Assembly: GCF_014192215.1 (NCBI RefSeq) | Contig: NZ_JACHXP010000010.1 | Span: 83,168 to 147,167, forward strand | Direction of reading: 5' to 3' | Length of the DNA: 64,000 bases | Source: Halomonas cerina | GTDB taxonomy: Bacteria > Pseudomonadota > Gammaproteobacteria > Pseudomonadales > Halomonadaceae | Shown: positions 40,337 through 49,635 of the stretch, one piece after another | Layout of the letters: the number at the start of each line of letters is the position of its first letter | Numbering within the stretch: position 1 is the stretch's first letter | Notes under the pieces: model-generated | Database searches by the model: none | The model's input: only the letters and a program-made list of their open reading frames with translations | What the model was told of the DNA's origin: nothing | Program-made: the position numbers and the translations under genes

Positions 40337-40942
40337 TCACTCCGACACGGTCTCCTGGTTGCGCGAGGTGGTCACCAGCGGCCGGATATGCTGGTCCACG
40401 GCCTCACGGGCGCGGAAGATCCGCGAACGCACGGTGCCGACGGGACACTCCATGATGTTGGCAATGTCCTCGTAGGAGAGGCCATCGAGCTCGCGCAGGG
40501 TGATCGCCGTGCGCAGGTCATCGGGCAGCGCCTCGATGGCTTCGAAGACCGCGGCCTCGAGCTGGTCGCGGGCGATGGCCGCCTCTGGGGTCTCGATATC
40601 GGCCAGGCGCCCGCTATGATCGACGATTTCGGCATCCACGATATCGAGATCGCTGCCCGGGGGGCGCCGCCCCTTGGACACCAAATGGTTCTTGGCGGTG
40701 TTGATGGCGATCCGGTACATCCAGGTATAGAAGGCGCTCTCCGACCGAAACTTGCCCAGCGCTCGGTAGGCCTTGATGAAGGCCTCCTGGGCCACATCCT
40801 GCACTTCGGCATGGTCATGGATGTAGCGACCGATGAGGCCGATGATCTTGTGCTGGTACTTCTTGACCAACAGGTCGAAGGCGCGGGTATCGCCCTTCTG
40901 GGCGCGCTCGACGAGTTGCTGATCGGTTTCCCGGGTACCCAT
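40337..40942 (-). CDS. rpoE: RNA polymerase sigma factor RpoE (AlgU)
   Basis: This ECF sigma factor controls envelope stress and, in Pseudomonas, alginate. The 201-residue protein has region 2 (AFDLLVKKYQHKIIGLIGRY, DVAQEAFIKAYRALGKFR, SAFYTWMYRIAINTAKNHLV) and region 4 (LPDDLRTAITLRELDGLSYE, DIANIMECPVGTVRSRIFRA). It heads the rpoE-rseA-rseB-mucD cluster. Confidence 0.97.
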   Translation of the reverse strand: MGTRETDQQLVERAQKGDTRAFDLLVKKYQHKIIGLIGRYIHDHAEVQDVAQEAFIKAYRALGKFRSESAFYTWMYRIAINTAKNHLVSKGRRPPGSDLDIVDAEIVDHSGRLADIETPEAAIARDQLEAAVFEAIEALPDDLRTAITLRELDGLSYEDIANIMECPVGTVRSRIFRAREAVDQHIRPLVTTSRNQETVSE

Positions 40943-41263
40943 TCAGGCCCTCCCGGCGTGGGGAGGAAGAAAGGGGTCGCCACCGAACGGTCGCGAGAAG
41001 GCGTGCATCGCTAGCATAGTGTCAACCTGGAGCCCTGGGGGCAGCTGAAGGATCGAACGCCGCACATGGCGCAAAGTCTACGTGTTCCTGAAAGGCATAA
41101 GTGTTCCTGTTTCTCGATTGCCCATCAAGCGCCCTGCCCCCTATAACGGAGCAAGCGCAGCGCCATGGGTGCAGGTTCCCGGCAAGATTGAATTTGCCGG
41201 GCCTCCGCGCGATAGTAGGGGCCATCATACGCACGCCGCGCAGACACGACACAGGTAGCATGC
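40943..41263. other. 321-base divergent region between rpoE and aroG
   Basis: No gene is supported. On the minus strand two direct copies of CAGGAACAC (plus strand 41082-41090 and 41101-41109) lie 19 bases apart. GGAAC is the core of sigma-E -35 elements, so one may belong to an autoregulated rpoE promoter, but no TCTGA -10 at the right distance was found. A minus-strand TTGACA (about 41014-41019) may mark a sigma70 promoter. Confidence 0.4.
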
Positions 41264-42343
41264 ATGTCCGAACAACAGGTCAACAACCTTAACGTTCTCG
41301 CCCAGGACGTTCTGATCACCCCCGAGGCACTCAAGCAGGAGATTCCGCTCACCGAGGCCGCCGAACGCACCGTCATCGAGGGACGCGAGACTATCCAGGC
41401 GATCCTCGACGGCGATGATCCCCGCCTGCTGATGGTCGTGGGCCCCTGCTCCATCCACGACGTCGACGCAGCCCTGGACTATGCACGCCGCTTGCGTCAG
41501 CTGGCCGACGAGGTGAAGGATAGCCTCTACATCGTGATGCGGGTTTATTTCGAGAAGCCGCGGACCACGGTGGGCTGGAAGGGGCTGATCAACGACCCTC
41601 ACCTCAATGGCTCCTTCGAGATCGAGGAAGGCCTGCATATCGGCCGTCGCCTGCTCGTGGAACTGGCCGATATGGGCCTGCCGCTGGCCACCGAGGCGCT
41701 CGACCCCATCTCGCCCCAGTACCTGCAGGACTGCATCAGCTGGTCGGCGATCGGCGCGCGCACCACCGAGTCCCAGACTCACCGCGAGATGGCGTCCGGC
41801 CTTTCCGGCCCCGTCGGCTTCAAGAACGGGACCGACGGCAGCCTGGATGTCGCCGTCAACGCCCTGCAGTCGGTCGCGCACCCGCACAACTTCCTGGGCA
41901 TCGACCAGGCCGGCCAGGTGGCCATCATCCGCACCCGCGGCAACGCCTACGGCCATGTGGTGCTGCGCGGCGGCAACGGCAAGCCCAACTATGACAGCGT
42001 CAGCGTGGCCCTGGCCGAGCAGGAGCTGAGCCGTGCGGGCATCCAGCCCAATATCATGATCGACTGCTCCCATGCCAACTCCAACAAGGACCCGTCTCTG
42101 CAGACCCTGGTGCTGGAGAACGTGACCAACCAGATCCTCGAGGGCAACCACTCGATCATCGGCCTGATGGTCGAGTCGAACATCGGCTGGGGGAACCAGA
42201 AGATCCCCGACGACATCAGCCAGCTCCAGTACGGCGTCTCCATCACCGATGCCTGCATCGACTGGGAGACCACCGTCGCGTCCTTCCACCGAATGAACGA
42301 CAAGCTGGCGCCGGTGCTGGCCAAGCGTCGCCAGGCGGCCTGA
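41264..42343 (+). CDS. aroG: 3-deoxy-7-phosphoheptulonate synthase (class I DAHP synthase)
   Basis: This enzyme condenses PEP and erythrose-4-phosphate, the first step of aromatic amino-acid synthesis. The 359 residues contain VVGPCSIHDVDAALDYA, MRVYFEKPRTTVGWKGLIND, GARTTESQTHREMASGLSGP, GFKNGTDG and MIDCSHANSNKDP, all typical of the AroF/G/H family. Which aromatic amino acid inhibits it cannot be read from these motifs, so the symbol aroG is family-level only. A terminator follows. Confidence 0.93.
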   Translation: MSEQQVNNLNVLAQDVLITPEALKQEIPLTEAAERTVIEGRETIQAILDGDDPRLLMVVGPCSIHDVDAALDYARRLRQLADEVKDSLYIVMRVYFEKPRTTVGWKGLINDPHLNGSFEIEEGLHIGRRLLVELADMGLPLATEALDPISPQYLQDCISWSAIGARTTESQTHREMASGLSGPVGFKNGTDGSLDVAVNALQSVAHPHNFLGIDQAGQVAIIRTRGNAYGHVVLRGGNGKPNYDSVSVALAEQELSRAGIQPNIMIDCSHANSNKDPSLQTLVLENVTNQILEGNHSIIGLMVESNIGWGNQKIPDDISQLQYGVSITDACIDWETTVASFHRMNDKLAPVLAKRRQAA

Positions 42344-42375
42344 GCACCCTGCCCCTCTCGAGGCACCACCGACAC

Positions 42376-42397
42376 GGGCCCGCCATTCGGCGGGCCC
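42376..42397 (+). terminator. hairpin terminator after aroG
   Basis: A perfect 9-bp stem GGGCCCGCC/GGCGGGCCC with an ATTC loop lies 32 bases after the stop, followed by ATGGTTT. The U-tract is short, and it may serve both convergent genes (aroG and dinG). Confidence 0.65.
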
Positions 42398-42435
42398 ATG
42401 GTTTACCACCGTGCATGGCCCGGCAGACAGGGGCG

Positions 42436-44580
42436 TCAACCGCCCTGCACCACCCCATCGATCTCACGCACGAAGGGGGGCAAGGCATCGAGCAGCGCCC
42501 GGCCGTAGCGGCGAGTCAGCACCCGCCGATCGAGCAGGGTGATGCGACCCTGGTCAGCCTCCTTGCGGATCAGCCGCCCGCAGGCCTGCACCAGCTTGAT
42601 GGAGGCGTCCGGGACGCTGATGCGCATGAAGGGGTTGCCGCCCTGGCTCTCGATCCATTCGGCCAAGGTGGCGCCCACCGGGTCGTCGGGCACGGCGAAG
42701 GGCAGCCGGGTGATCACCACGTGAGTCAGGTAGTCGCCGGGCAGGTCGATGCCCTCGGCGAAGCTCGCCAGGCCGAAGAGGATGCTGCCCTGCCCCTGGT
42801 CGACCCGGGCCCGGTGGCGCTCCACCAGTTCGCGCTTGGGCAACCGGTCCTGGGCCAGCACCCGCTCGCGTCGCGCCGATGACAGTCCCTTCTCCACGGC
42901 CCGTAGCTGGGCGCGGGAGGAGAACAGTGCGAGCACCGCCTCGTCATCGCCGAGGGCCTCGACGAAATCGATGATGGCACGCTCGTGGCCCTCGCGGTCG
43001 GCGGGGTCCACCGCCTCCCGGGGGACGCTGAGCACCGCCCGAGAATAGTCGAAGGGGCTCGGCAGGCACTGGTAGCGGTAGCGGTTGGCGAGCCCGGCAC
43101 GCTCCTGCAGGCGCTCGAAGCGGCCGAGCGCGGTGAGAGTCGCCGAGGTCACCACCGCCCCGAAGCAGCGCCCCCACAGCGATTTGGCCAGAGTATGGGC
43201 GGCGGAGACCGGGCTCGCCGCGAAGGTCAGCTCCGGCTCGCCCTGGAAACGCTCCAGGGCCAGCCAGCGGGCTCGGGGGGGCTCGCCTGGGGGATCGAGC
43301 TCGGCGAAGGCCTGCCACAGGGCATGGGCCTCCAAGGCCCGACCGTGGAGCAGCGCCACCAGGGGCAGCCAGGGCTCGGCCTGCTCCCGAGACAGGCCGG
43401 TGGACTTCTCGGGATCGAGGCTCTCGCGCAGGATGTCGGCCATGGCCTCCAGGGTACGCGACAGCTCGGCGAACAGCGTTACCAGGCCGTCGGCGTGCTC
43501 GCGCAGGGCGTCCGGCACCCGGCCCATCGTGAAGCGATGCTGGGCGCCCTCCTCGCCATCGCCGAGACCCTCCGGGCGCCCGGCGAGCTGGTGGCCCAGG
43601 GCGAAGGTCTCGCCGAGCCGCGGCTCCACCGCCTCGAACAGCTGGGGCAGGCTCGCCAGCAGCCGCGCCAGGGTGGGCTGCACGGCCAGCGCCTGATTGA
43701 GCTCGGTGAGCGACTTCTTGAGGCTGCGAAGCCAGCGCAGGCCACCGCCCACGGCGAAGCGGTGGGTGAAGTGGTTGAGCGCCTTGTCCGGCAGGTGGTG
43801 GCCCTCGTCGAAGACGTAGATGCAGTCGCCGGGGTCCGGCAGCACCACGCCGCCGCCCAGGGCCAGGTCGGCCAGCACCAGGTCGTGGTTGGCGACGATG
43901 ACGTCGGCGCTGTCCAGGTCGCGGCGGGCGCGGAAGAAGGCGCAGGCGCCGAAGTGGCCGCAACGGCGGTTGGTGCACTGGCGATGGTCGACGGTCAGCT
44001 TGCGCCAATGGGCGTCCTCGATGGCCTCGGGCCAGCTGTCGCGGTCGCCGGCCCAGCGGCCGTTGCCGTAGGCCTCGCCCAGGGACTGGACGAGCGTCTG
44101 GAAGTCGTCGCCACCGCTGTCGAGGGCCTGCTCGAAGAGCGATAGGGTGGGGTTGTCCTCGCCGCCGTCCATGGCCTGGTCGAGGCGCGCCACGCAGACG
44201 TAACGCCCGCGCCCCTTGGCCAGGGCATAGTCGAAGGCCAGGCCGCTGTGGGCCTTGAGGGCCGGCAGGTCCTGGTGCAGCACCTGCTCCTGCAGGGCCA
44301 CGGTGGCGGTGGCGATCACCAGGCGCTTGCCGCGAGCGCGGGCCACCGGCAAGGCGGCCAGCAGATAGGCCAGGGTCTTGCCGGTGCCGGTGCCGGCTTC
44401 CAGCACGCAGACGTGCTCGTCGCTGACCCGCCGGCCGGATTCGTCGGCCTCGATGCCCGCCAGGGTGCGGGCGATCTCGGCGATCATCAGCCGCTGGCCG
44501 TAGCGCGGTGTGAGCTCGAGTCCCTCGATCACCCGCCGGTAGGCGGCCTGGATCTCGCCCTTCAGGGCCTCGTCAAGCAT
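42436..44580 (-). CDS. dinG: ATP-dependent DNA helicase DinG
   Basis: This XPD-like 5'-3' helicase unwinds D-loops and R-loops. The 714-residue protein has Walker A EAGTGTGKTLAYLL, the four-cysteine iron-sulfur region (RYVCVARL, then HRQCTNRRCGHFGACAFFRA), and a Walker B variant VFDEGHHLPDKAL (DEGH instead of DEAH). Helicase motifs V/VI are at FGLASFAEGIDLPG and QACGRLIRKEAD. The length equals E. coli DinG (about 716), arguing against the shorter YoaA. It lies downstream of rhlB with an 84-base gap. Confidence 0.92.
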   Translation of the reverse strand: MLDEALKGEIQAAYRRVIEGLELTPRYGQRLMIAEIARTLAGIEADESGRRVSDEHVCVLEAGTGTGKTLAYLLAALPVARARGKRLVIATATVALQEQVLHQDLPALKAHSGLAFDYALAKGRGRYVCVARLDQAMDGGEDNPTLSLFEQALDSGGDDFQTLVQSLGEAYGNGRWAGDRDSWPEAIEDAHWRKLTVDHRQCTNRRCGHFGACAFFRARRDLDSADVIVANHDLVLADLALGGGVVLPDPGDCIYVFDEGHHLPDKALNHFTHRFAVGGGLRWLRSLKKSLTELNQALAVQPTLARLLASLPQLFEAVEPRLGETFALGHQLAGRPEGLGDGEEGAQHRFTMGRVPDALREHADGLVTLFAELSRTLEAMADILRESLDPEKSTGLSREQAEPWLPLVALLHGRALEAHALWQAFAELDPPGEPPRARWLALERFQGEPELTFAASPVSAAHTLAKSLWGRCFGAVVTSATLTALGRFERLQERAGLANRYRYQCLPSPFDYSRAVLSVPREAVDPADREGHERAIIDFVEALGDDEAVLALFSSRAQLRAVEKGLSSARRERVLAQDRLPKRELVERHRARVDQGQGSILFGLASFAEGIDLPGDYLTHVVITRLPFAVPDDPVGATLAEWIESQGGNPFMRISVPDASIKLVQACGRLIRKEADQGRITLLDRRVLTRRYGRALLDALPPFVREIDGVVQGG

Positions 44581-44664
44581 GGTCTGCCCTGCCTCATTTG
44601 GAGGTAACCGCGGCTTTCTCGGCGCGTCTTCCCGCTTCCAGGCGCGCAGCGCCGCTCTGACAGC

Positions 44665-45966
44665 TTACAAGAGCCCTTCCGGCGGATGCTCACAGGGCAG
44701 CTTGTCGTTGATATAGCGCTCGATCTCCGGCAGCGAGAAGGCATCCTCTTCCCCCACGAAGCTGATCGACACGCCCTTGGCGCCGGCACGCCCGGTACGC
44801 CCGATGCGGTGGACATAGTCCTCGGGATCCTCCGGCAGGGTGTAGTTGATGACGTGACTGACATCCTCGATATGGATGCCGCGTCCCGCCACGTCGGTGG
44901 CCACCAGCACCTGGATCTCGCCCTCGCGAAACTTCTCCAAGGTGGTGATACGTTGGTTCTGGGGCACGTCGCCGGACAGCATGGCCGCGTTGATTCCGGC
45001 CTTCTTCAGCACATCGTCGAGCTTGCGCACCAGGTCGCGGCGGTTGCCGAAGACCATCACCCGGTCGAAGCTCTCCTGCTTCAGCAGGTTGACCAGCAGA
45101 CGCTGCTTGTCGGCGTCGCTGACCAGATAGACCCGCTGGTCGATGTCGGCGGCGTTGTCGACGGTGACCTCGATCTCCACGTGGGCCGGCTCATGGGTCC
45201 ACTGGCTGGCCAGGTTGAGGATGTCGGGACTGAAGGTGGCCGAGAACAGGAAGGTCTGGCGCTCTTCCTTCTTCGGGGTGTGGCGGATGATGCGCTTGAC
45301 GTCGGGGATGAAGCCCATGGACAGCATGCGGTCGGCCTCGTCGAGCACCAGCACCTCGACCTGAGTCAGGTCCACGTCACGCTTCTCGTGGAAGTCCAGC
45401 AGTCGTCCCGGCGTTGCCACCAGGATATCCAGCTTCTTGCCCAGTCCCTCGCGCTGCTTCTGGTAGTCCATGCCACCGACCACGCTGGCGACATTGAGCT
45501 GGGTGAAACGCGCCAGCGCCTTGGCGTCCTTCTCAATCTGCAGCGCCAGCTCCCGGGTCGGGGCCACGATCAGCGCCCGGGGGGCGCCGGGCTTCTGGCC
45601 GTCCGGCGCTTCCTCCTCGAGGAAGTAGGCGAGGATCGCAATCAGGAAGGCCGCGGTCTTGCCCGTCCCGGTCTGGGCCTTGCCGACGATATCGCCGCCC
45701 AGCAGGGTCTGGGCCAGGGCTTCGGCCTGGATCGGGGTGCAGTATTCGAACCCCAGGGCATGGATCGCCCGCATCAGCGGCAGCGGCAGATCGAAGTCAT
45801 GGAAGCGCCACTTGCCCGCCACGGCGGGGACCTGGAACTGGCGCAGATCCCAGTTCGACTGGCGGCGGCGCGGCTTGCGACGGCGACGCTTGGGCTTGCG
45901 GTTCTCGGTCTTGGCCGGTGCGGTGGTCTGTTCCGACTCGCTCATAGGCTGTGCTGTCTCGTCCAT
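44665..45966 (-). CDS. rhlB: DEAD-box RNA helicase RhlB-like
   Basis: This helicase unwinds structured RNA and in E. coli joins the degradosome. The 433-residue protein has an unusual basic N-terminus ([19 protein letters not shown]), then the Q motif ([10 protein letters not shown]), Walker [28 protein letters not shown] ([15 protein letters not shown]), SAT (FLFSATFSP) and [13 protein letters not shown]. RhlB-type features fit; related RhlE or PA3950-type helicases are alternatives. Start MDETAQ at 45966 is chosen by position; a second Met (45945) is possible and both ribosome sites are weak. Confidence 0.85.
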   Translation of the reverse strand: MDETAQPMSESEQTTAPAKTENRKPKRRRRKPRRRQSNWDLRQFQVPAVAGKWRFHDFDLPLPLMRAIHALGFEYCTPIQAEALAQTLLGGDIVGKAQTGTGKTAAFLIAILAYFLEEEAPDGQKPGAPRALIVAPTRELALQIEKDAKALARFTQLNVASVVGGMDYQKQREGLGKKLDILVATPGRLLDFHEKRDVDLTQVEVLVLDEADRMLSMGFIPDVKRIIRHTPKKEERQTFLFSATFSPDILNLASQWTHEPAHVEIEVTVDNAADIDQRVYLVSDADKQRLLVNLLKQESFDRVMVFGNRRDLVRKLDDVLKKAGINAAMLSGDVPQNQRITTLEKFREGEIQVLVATDVAGRGIHIEDVSHVINYTLPEDPEDYVHRIGRTGRAGAKGVSISFVGEEDAFSLPEIERYINDKLPCEHPPEGLL

Positions 45967-46107
45967 GGTGGTGGATGGATGCATCAAGGATGGATGCGTG
46001 ACGCAAACGGCCATTGTACCAGTCTGAAGCGTCGAGGGCGCGCCCGCTGTCGAAGCGCCACCCCTGGGGCTGATAGAATGAGCCCCATTATCCAAGGAGC
46101 CTGCGTC

Positions 46108-46350
46108 ATGACGCGCAAGAAGAAGACCCGCTCGCTGGCCGACAAGGTGCAGATCCGTACCGGTCGGCGCAAGGACTACAAGCAGTGGCGCCACGACAAC
46201 CCCGACCAGGTCACCTCGTCGACCCGTTACACCCAGAAGAAGCGCCAGCAGCGCAAGCTGCAGGCGGCGCGCAAGCTGGCCCGTCAGGCACAAGGCCAGG
46301 AGATCGACATCCATCCCGACCGCAGGAACGACGGGGAGGGTCGCGACTGA
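46108..46350 (+). CDS. small basic protein of unknown function
   Basis: This 80-residue protein is rich in Lys, Arg and Gln: [50 protein letters not shown]. It has no membrane segment and looks like a nucleic-acid- or ribosome-binding protein. AAGGAG lies nine bases before the ATG. The stop overlaps the xthA start by one base (TGATG), so it is translationally coupled to exonuclease III. It is divergent from rhlB. A short YihI-like or DUF family is possible; I do not recognize it with confidence. Confidence 0.75.
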   Translation: MTRKKKTRSLADKVQIRTGRRKDYKQWRHDNPDQVTSSTRYTQKKRQQRKLQAARKLARQAQGQEIDIHPDRRNDGEGRD

Positions 46351-47165
46351 TGCGCCTGGTGTCCTTCAACATCAACGGCATTCGCGCCCGCCTCCATCAG
46401 CTCGAGGCGCTGATCGAGGCGCACCGGCCGGACGTGATCGGCCTGCAGGAGACCAAGGTCCAGGACAGCGAGTTCCCGGTGGCCGCGGTGGAGGCCATGG
46501 GCTATCACGTCTATTTCCACGGCCAGAAGGGCCACTACGGCGTGGCGCTGCTATGCCGGGACGAGCCCGAAGCGGTCTACCGGGGCTTTCCGGACGACGG
46601 TGAAGAGGCCCAGCGGCGGCTGATCGGCGTGCGCCTGCGCGGCGCCGACGGTGAGCCGCTGACGGTGTGGAACGGCTATTTCCCCCAGGGCGAGAACATC
46701 GATCATCCGGTGAAGTTTCCCCACAAGCGCGAATTCTACGCCCAGCTGCGGCGGCTACTCGACGAGCACCACGCCCCCGAGGAGCGCCTGGCGATCATGG
46801 GCGACTTCAACATCTCGCCGGAGGACATCGACATCGGCATCGGCGAGCCCAACCGCAAGCGCTGGCTGCGCGAGGGCAAGACCAGCTTCCAGCCGGTGGA
46901 GCGCGAGTGGCTCCAAGGCATCAAGGCCTGGGGCCTGACCGACAGCTACCGGCTCTGCCACCCGGAGGTGAGTGACCGCTTCAGTTGGTTCGACTACCGC
47001 TCACGGGGATTCGAGCGCGACCCCAAGCGCGGCCTGCGCATCGACTATATCCTCGTCACCCCGGCGCTGGCCGAGAAGGTGCGCGAGGCCGGCATCGACT
47101 ACGCGCTGCGGGGCATGGAAAAGCCTTCGGATCACGCCCCGGTGTGGTGCGATCTGGCCTTATGA
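46350..47165 (+). CDS. xthA: exodeoxyribonuclease III (AP endonuclease)
   Basis: This Mg-dependent enzyme repairs abasic sites and removes 3' blocks. The 271 residues begin [15 protein letters not shown] with the metal-binding Asn, then [11 protein letters not shown] (Glu), [37 protein letters not shown] (Asp/Asn) and the C-terminal [12 protein letters not shown] (Asp/His). The protein is a complete XthA with the standard length. It is coupled to the small basic protein upstream. Confidence 0.95.
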   Translation: MRLVSFNINGIRARLHQLEALIEAHRPDVIGLQETKVQDSEFPVAAVEAMGYHVYFHGQKGHYGVALLCRDEPEAVYRGFPDDGEEAQRRLIGVRLRGADGEPLTVWNGYFPQGENIDHPVKFPHKREFYAQLRRLLDEHHAPEERLAIMGDFNISPEDIDIGIGEPNRKRWLREGKTSFQPVEREWLQGIKAWGLTDSYRLCHPEVSDRFSWFDYRSRGFERDPKRGLRIDYILVTPALAEKVREAGIDYALRGMEKPSDHAPVWCDLAL

Positions 47166-47180
47166 TCGGTCTTGACGCGT

Positions 47181-47204
47181 GACGGCCGCCATTGGGCGGC
47201 CGTC
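47181..47204. terminator. bidirectional hairpin between xthA and the DUF6746-like gene
   Basis: A perfect 10-bp stem GACGGCCGCC/GGCGGCCGTC with an ATTG loop lies between two convergent genes. There is no U-tract on either side. Confidence 0.6.
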
Positions 47205-47228
47205 AGTAACCGGCGCTGCCGCTAGCAC

Positions 47229-47609
47229 TTAGCGGACGACCGTCCAAGCTGTCTTCAGATAGGCCTCGCCGTTGGACTTGACGCCCTCGTAGTCGCCGGT
47301 CTCGGAGCCGATGTGGACCTCCTCCAGGGTGGCGGCCACGGCCTCTAGCTCCGTGTGGATCTTGGCCAGCGCCTCTTCGATGGTGTAGCTCAGCTGGTGG
47401 ATGTTGCCCATGTCCTCGTCGTTGAGCTCTTCGCTTTCGAGGATTGCGGCCAGCTTCTCGTTGTACTCGGTGAAGTTGGCTACCGCTTCCACCAAGGTTT
47501 CCGATGGCTTGGCTTCGAAGTGATCGACGCGCTCTTGCTCGTCGGCCATGGCCAGTGGTACGGCAGTCATCAGGCCAGCGAGTGCCAGCGCGATCAGCGG
47601 CTGTTTCAT
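47229..47609 (-). CDS. periplasmic DUF6746-like helical protein
   Basis: This 126-residue protein has a signal peptide (LIALALAGLMTAVPLAMA) and a mature helical domain (PSETLVEAVANFTEYNEKLA, ELNDEDMGNIHQLSYTIEEA, HTELEAVAATLEEVHIGSET) with a C-terminal YLKTAWTVVR. It has the size and helical pattern of cytochrome-b562-like or DUF6746 proteins; the latter is my best recollection. The single mature-region His and Met pattern does not support haem binding. Confidence 0.65.
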   Translation of the reverse strand: MKQPLIALALAGLMTAVPLAMADEQERVDHFEAKPSETLVEAVANFTEYNEKLAAILESEELNDEDMGNIHQLSYTIEEALAKIHTELEAVAATLEEVHIGSETGDYEGVKSNGEAYLKTAWTVVR

Positions 47610-47755
47610 GAATCATCCCCTTCTGTCGGTTCGCTACAGTTCGTTCGCCACGTAGTGATGGAGGTAAAGAAGCGGCAGGTGGTCGGTGCCGCTGCCTGGT
47701 TAACCCTATCACTCGCTCCATCAAATGCAAACAAGTATCATTAACTACATCGATA

Positions 47756-48895
47756 TCAAGGGACCTGAGTCACGTCTTGCGCGCTTTCACGGGTAGGGTG
47801 GCCACGCCCCTCCTGCTGCAGGACCGCCAGCCAGGCTTCGGCCACCTCGACGCCTCGCTCCAGCGCGGCTTCCAGGGCCCGTTCCGCCAGGGCCTCGCGC
47901 CCCCAGCCGTGGGCCAGCTGTCCGAGACGCAACCAGTCGTCGCCGGCATCGCTGCGCCGGGCGACGTGACGCCAGGCCGAGAGGGCCCGTTCGCGGTCGC
48001 GCGCCTGCGCCCAGGCCTGGGCCAGCAGGCGCCGGTGCTCTAAGGTGTCGGGCAGCACTTCCTCATCGAGCGCCTCGGCCAGGTGCTCTGCCGCTCGCGC
48101 CGGGGTGCCACCGGCCAGGTGCAGCTTGACCAGGGTAAGGCGATCCTCGCTGTCGCTCAGCACGCCGAGTCGCCAGCCGGCTTCCCACAGGGCCGCCGCC
48201 TGTCCGGGCGCTCCCAGCCGCTGGGCGAGCCCGGCCGCGCCTCGCCATGCCTCGGCGTCGCTGTCGGCATCCAGGCCATCACCCAGCAGCGCGAGGGCGC
48301 GCTCGTCGTGGCCGGCGCGTCGGTAGACGGCTACCGCCAGCGCGCGCTGTGCCTCATCCGGGGTATCGCCGGCCTCCAAGGCGCGCTTCACCCAGCGGGC
48401 CGCTGCATCCCAGCGTTCGAGTTCGGCCTGAGCGCGCGCCATCCGCCAATGATCGGATGGCAATCCGGCGTGACGCTGGAACCAGTCATCGAGCAGGGCC
48501 ACGCCCGCCGCCATGTCACCGGCGGCCAGGCGCAGCCCGGCCTCCTGGCGCTGCCAGCGATCGCGCTGCTCGGCGTCCGCGACGTCGCTCGCGCGCGCCT
48601 CACGCAGCAGATCGGCCGCAGCCTCGGCGCGACCGGCACGCGCCTCGGCACTGGCCGCCAGCTGCAGGTAGAGGGCCCGTGCCCAGCGGTCGGCGGCATT
48701 GCCGCCGGCCAGGCGTTCGGCCTGGGCCAGGGCCCGATCGCGCACCACGGTGTGCTCCTGTGCCCGCAGCCGCTGTTCCAGGGCTTCCAGGTCGCGAATG
48801 ATGCCGCCCGGCAGCGAGGGGGCCGCCAGGGCGGGGCTGGCCAGCGCCAGCCAGGCGCCGGCGATCAGGCTGGCCAAGGGAAGACGTGATGTCAT
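47756..48895 (-). CDS. periplasmic TPR protein of the TonB2-type operon
   Basis: This 379-residue protein has a signal peptide (PLASLIAGAWLALASPALA) followed by helical TPR-like repeats rich in Ala, Leu and Trp (ADRWARALYLQLAASAEARA, DAAARWVKRALEAGDTPDEA, RRLLAQAWAQARDRERALSA). It lies five bases after tonB and ends the operon. A TPR gene after tonB2 is frequent in this operon type, where it probably helps assemble or couple the TonB complex in the periplasm. The partner is unknown. Confidence 0.8.
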   Translation of the reverse strand: MTSRLPLASLIAGAWLALASPALAAPSLPGGIIRDLEALEQRLRAQEHTVVRDRALAQAERLAGGNAADRWARALYLQLAASAEARAGRAEAAADLLREARASDVADAEQRDRWQRQEAGLRLAAGDMAAGVALLDDWFQRHAGLPSDHWRMARAQAELERWDAAARWVKRALEAGDTPDEAQRALAVAVYRRAGHDERALALLGDGLDADSDAEAWRGAAGLAQRLGAPGQAAALWEAGWRLGVLSDSEDRLTLVKLHLAGGTPARAAEHLAEALDEEVLPDTLEHRRLLAQAWAQARDRERALSAWRHVARRSDAGDDWLRLGQLAHGWGREALAERALEAALERGVEVAEAWLAVLQQEGRGHPTRESAQDVTQVP

Positions 48896-48900
48896 GGTGG

Positions 48901-49635
48901 TTACCTCAGCCGGAATTCCAGGCGTTGCCGCGCGAGGCGGCGCCCCTCGGCGGCGACGAACCGCCAGTCGGCGATGGCCCGGCGGGCGGCACGGTCGAAG
49001 ACCCCACGGGGGTCGGCCTCGACGACCTCGATGCTACTCGGCTCGACTCGGCCGTCGGGGGCGATGATGAACTGCACCACCACATGCCCCTGGAGGCCGC
49101 GGCGCTGGGCCCGGGACGGATACTCCGGGGGCACGCGGCGGGTCGCCTGGGCCGAGCTCCCCACATCCACCGGTTCCCGGGAGACCGGCTCGGCGGAGGC
49201 CGCCGGGGCCGCGGCGGGCTGGGGCGCCGGCTCGGGGCTGGGCGTCGGGGCCGGCTCGGGGGCCGGGCGGGGCTCGGGCTCCGGTTGAGGCCGGGGCTCC
49301 GGCGGCGTCTCGGTGAGTTCCGGCAGCGACTCGTCCAGCGGCACTTCCGGCATTTCCATAGGGGGCAGCTCTGGCTCGGGCAGGGCGATGGCGCTGTCGA
49401 CCTGCGGCGCCGGGGCCGGCTCCGGGGGCGGAGTCGGGGCGCTGGGCGGCGGAGGCGGCGCGGCGGAGGCCGGCACCGGCTCCGGCGCCGGTTCGGCCGG
49501 CACCTCGGCCAGCGCCATGGTCAGCGCCTGGCGCGGCTCGGACTCGGCCTGGGGCGGCACCACCAGCCACGCCAGCAGCAGGAACAGCGCCAGCGTCAGC
49601 GCCGTCCCGGCGAGCAGCGAGACCGGCAGGCGCAT
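48901..49635 (-). CDS. tonB: energy transducer TonB (TonB2-type)
   Basis: This protein carries proton-motive energy from ExbB/ExbD to outer-membrane receptors. The 244-residue protein has an N-terminal membrane anchor (about 5-26, LLAGTALTLALFLLLAWLVV), a long Pro/Glu-rich spacer (about 48-165) spanning the periplasm, and the C-terminal TonB domain (PPEYPSRAQRRGLQGHVVVQ, FIIAPDGRVEPSSIEVVEAD, FDRAARRAIADWRF). Its start shares one base with exbD's stop. Confidence 0.93.
   Translation of the reverse strand: MRLPVSLLAGTALTLALFLLLAWLVVPPQAESEPRQALTMALAEVPAEPAPEPVPASAAPPPPPSAPTPPPEPAPAPQVDSAIALPEPELPPMEMPEVPLDESLPELTETPPEPRPQPEPEPRPAPEPAPTPSPEPAPQPAAAPAASAEPVSREPVDVGSSAQATRRVPPEYPSRAQRRGLQGHVVVQFIIAPDGRVEPSSIEVVEADPRGVFDRAARRAIADWRFVAAEGRRLARQRLEFRLR

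Noticed and set aside
40143..40340. 65-codon frame spanning the rpoE-rseA gap
   Set aside because: It overlaps both neighbours by a few bases, lacks a clear ribosome site and has no recognizable domain.
41022..41261. 79-codon minus-strand frame upstream of rpoE
   Set aside because: It occupies the divergent promoter region and shows no protein-like pattern.
47229..47609. DUF6746-like protein as cytochrome b562
   Set aside because: Length and helicity fit, but the Met/His haem-ligand pattern is not evident.
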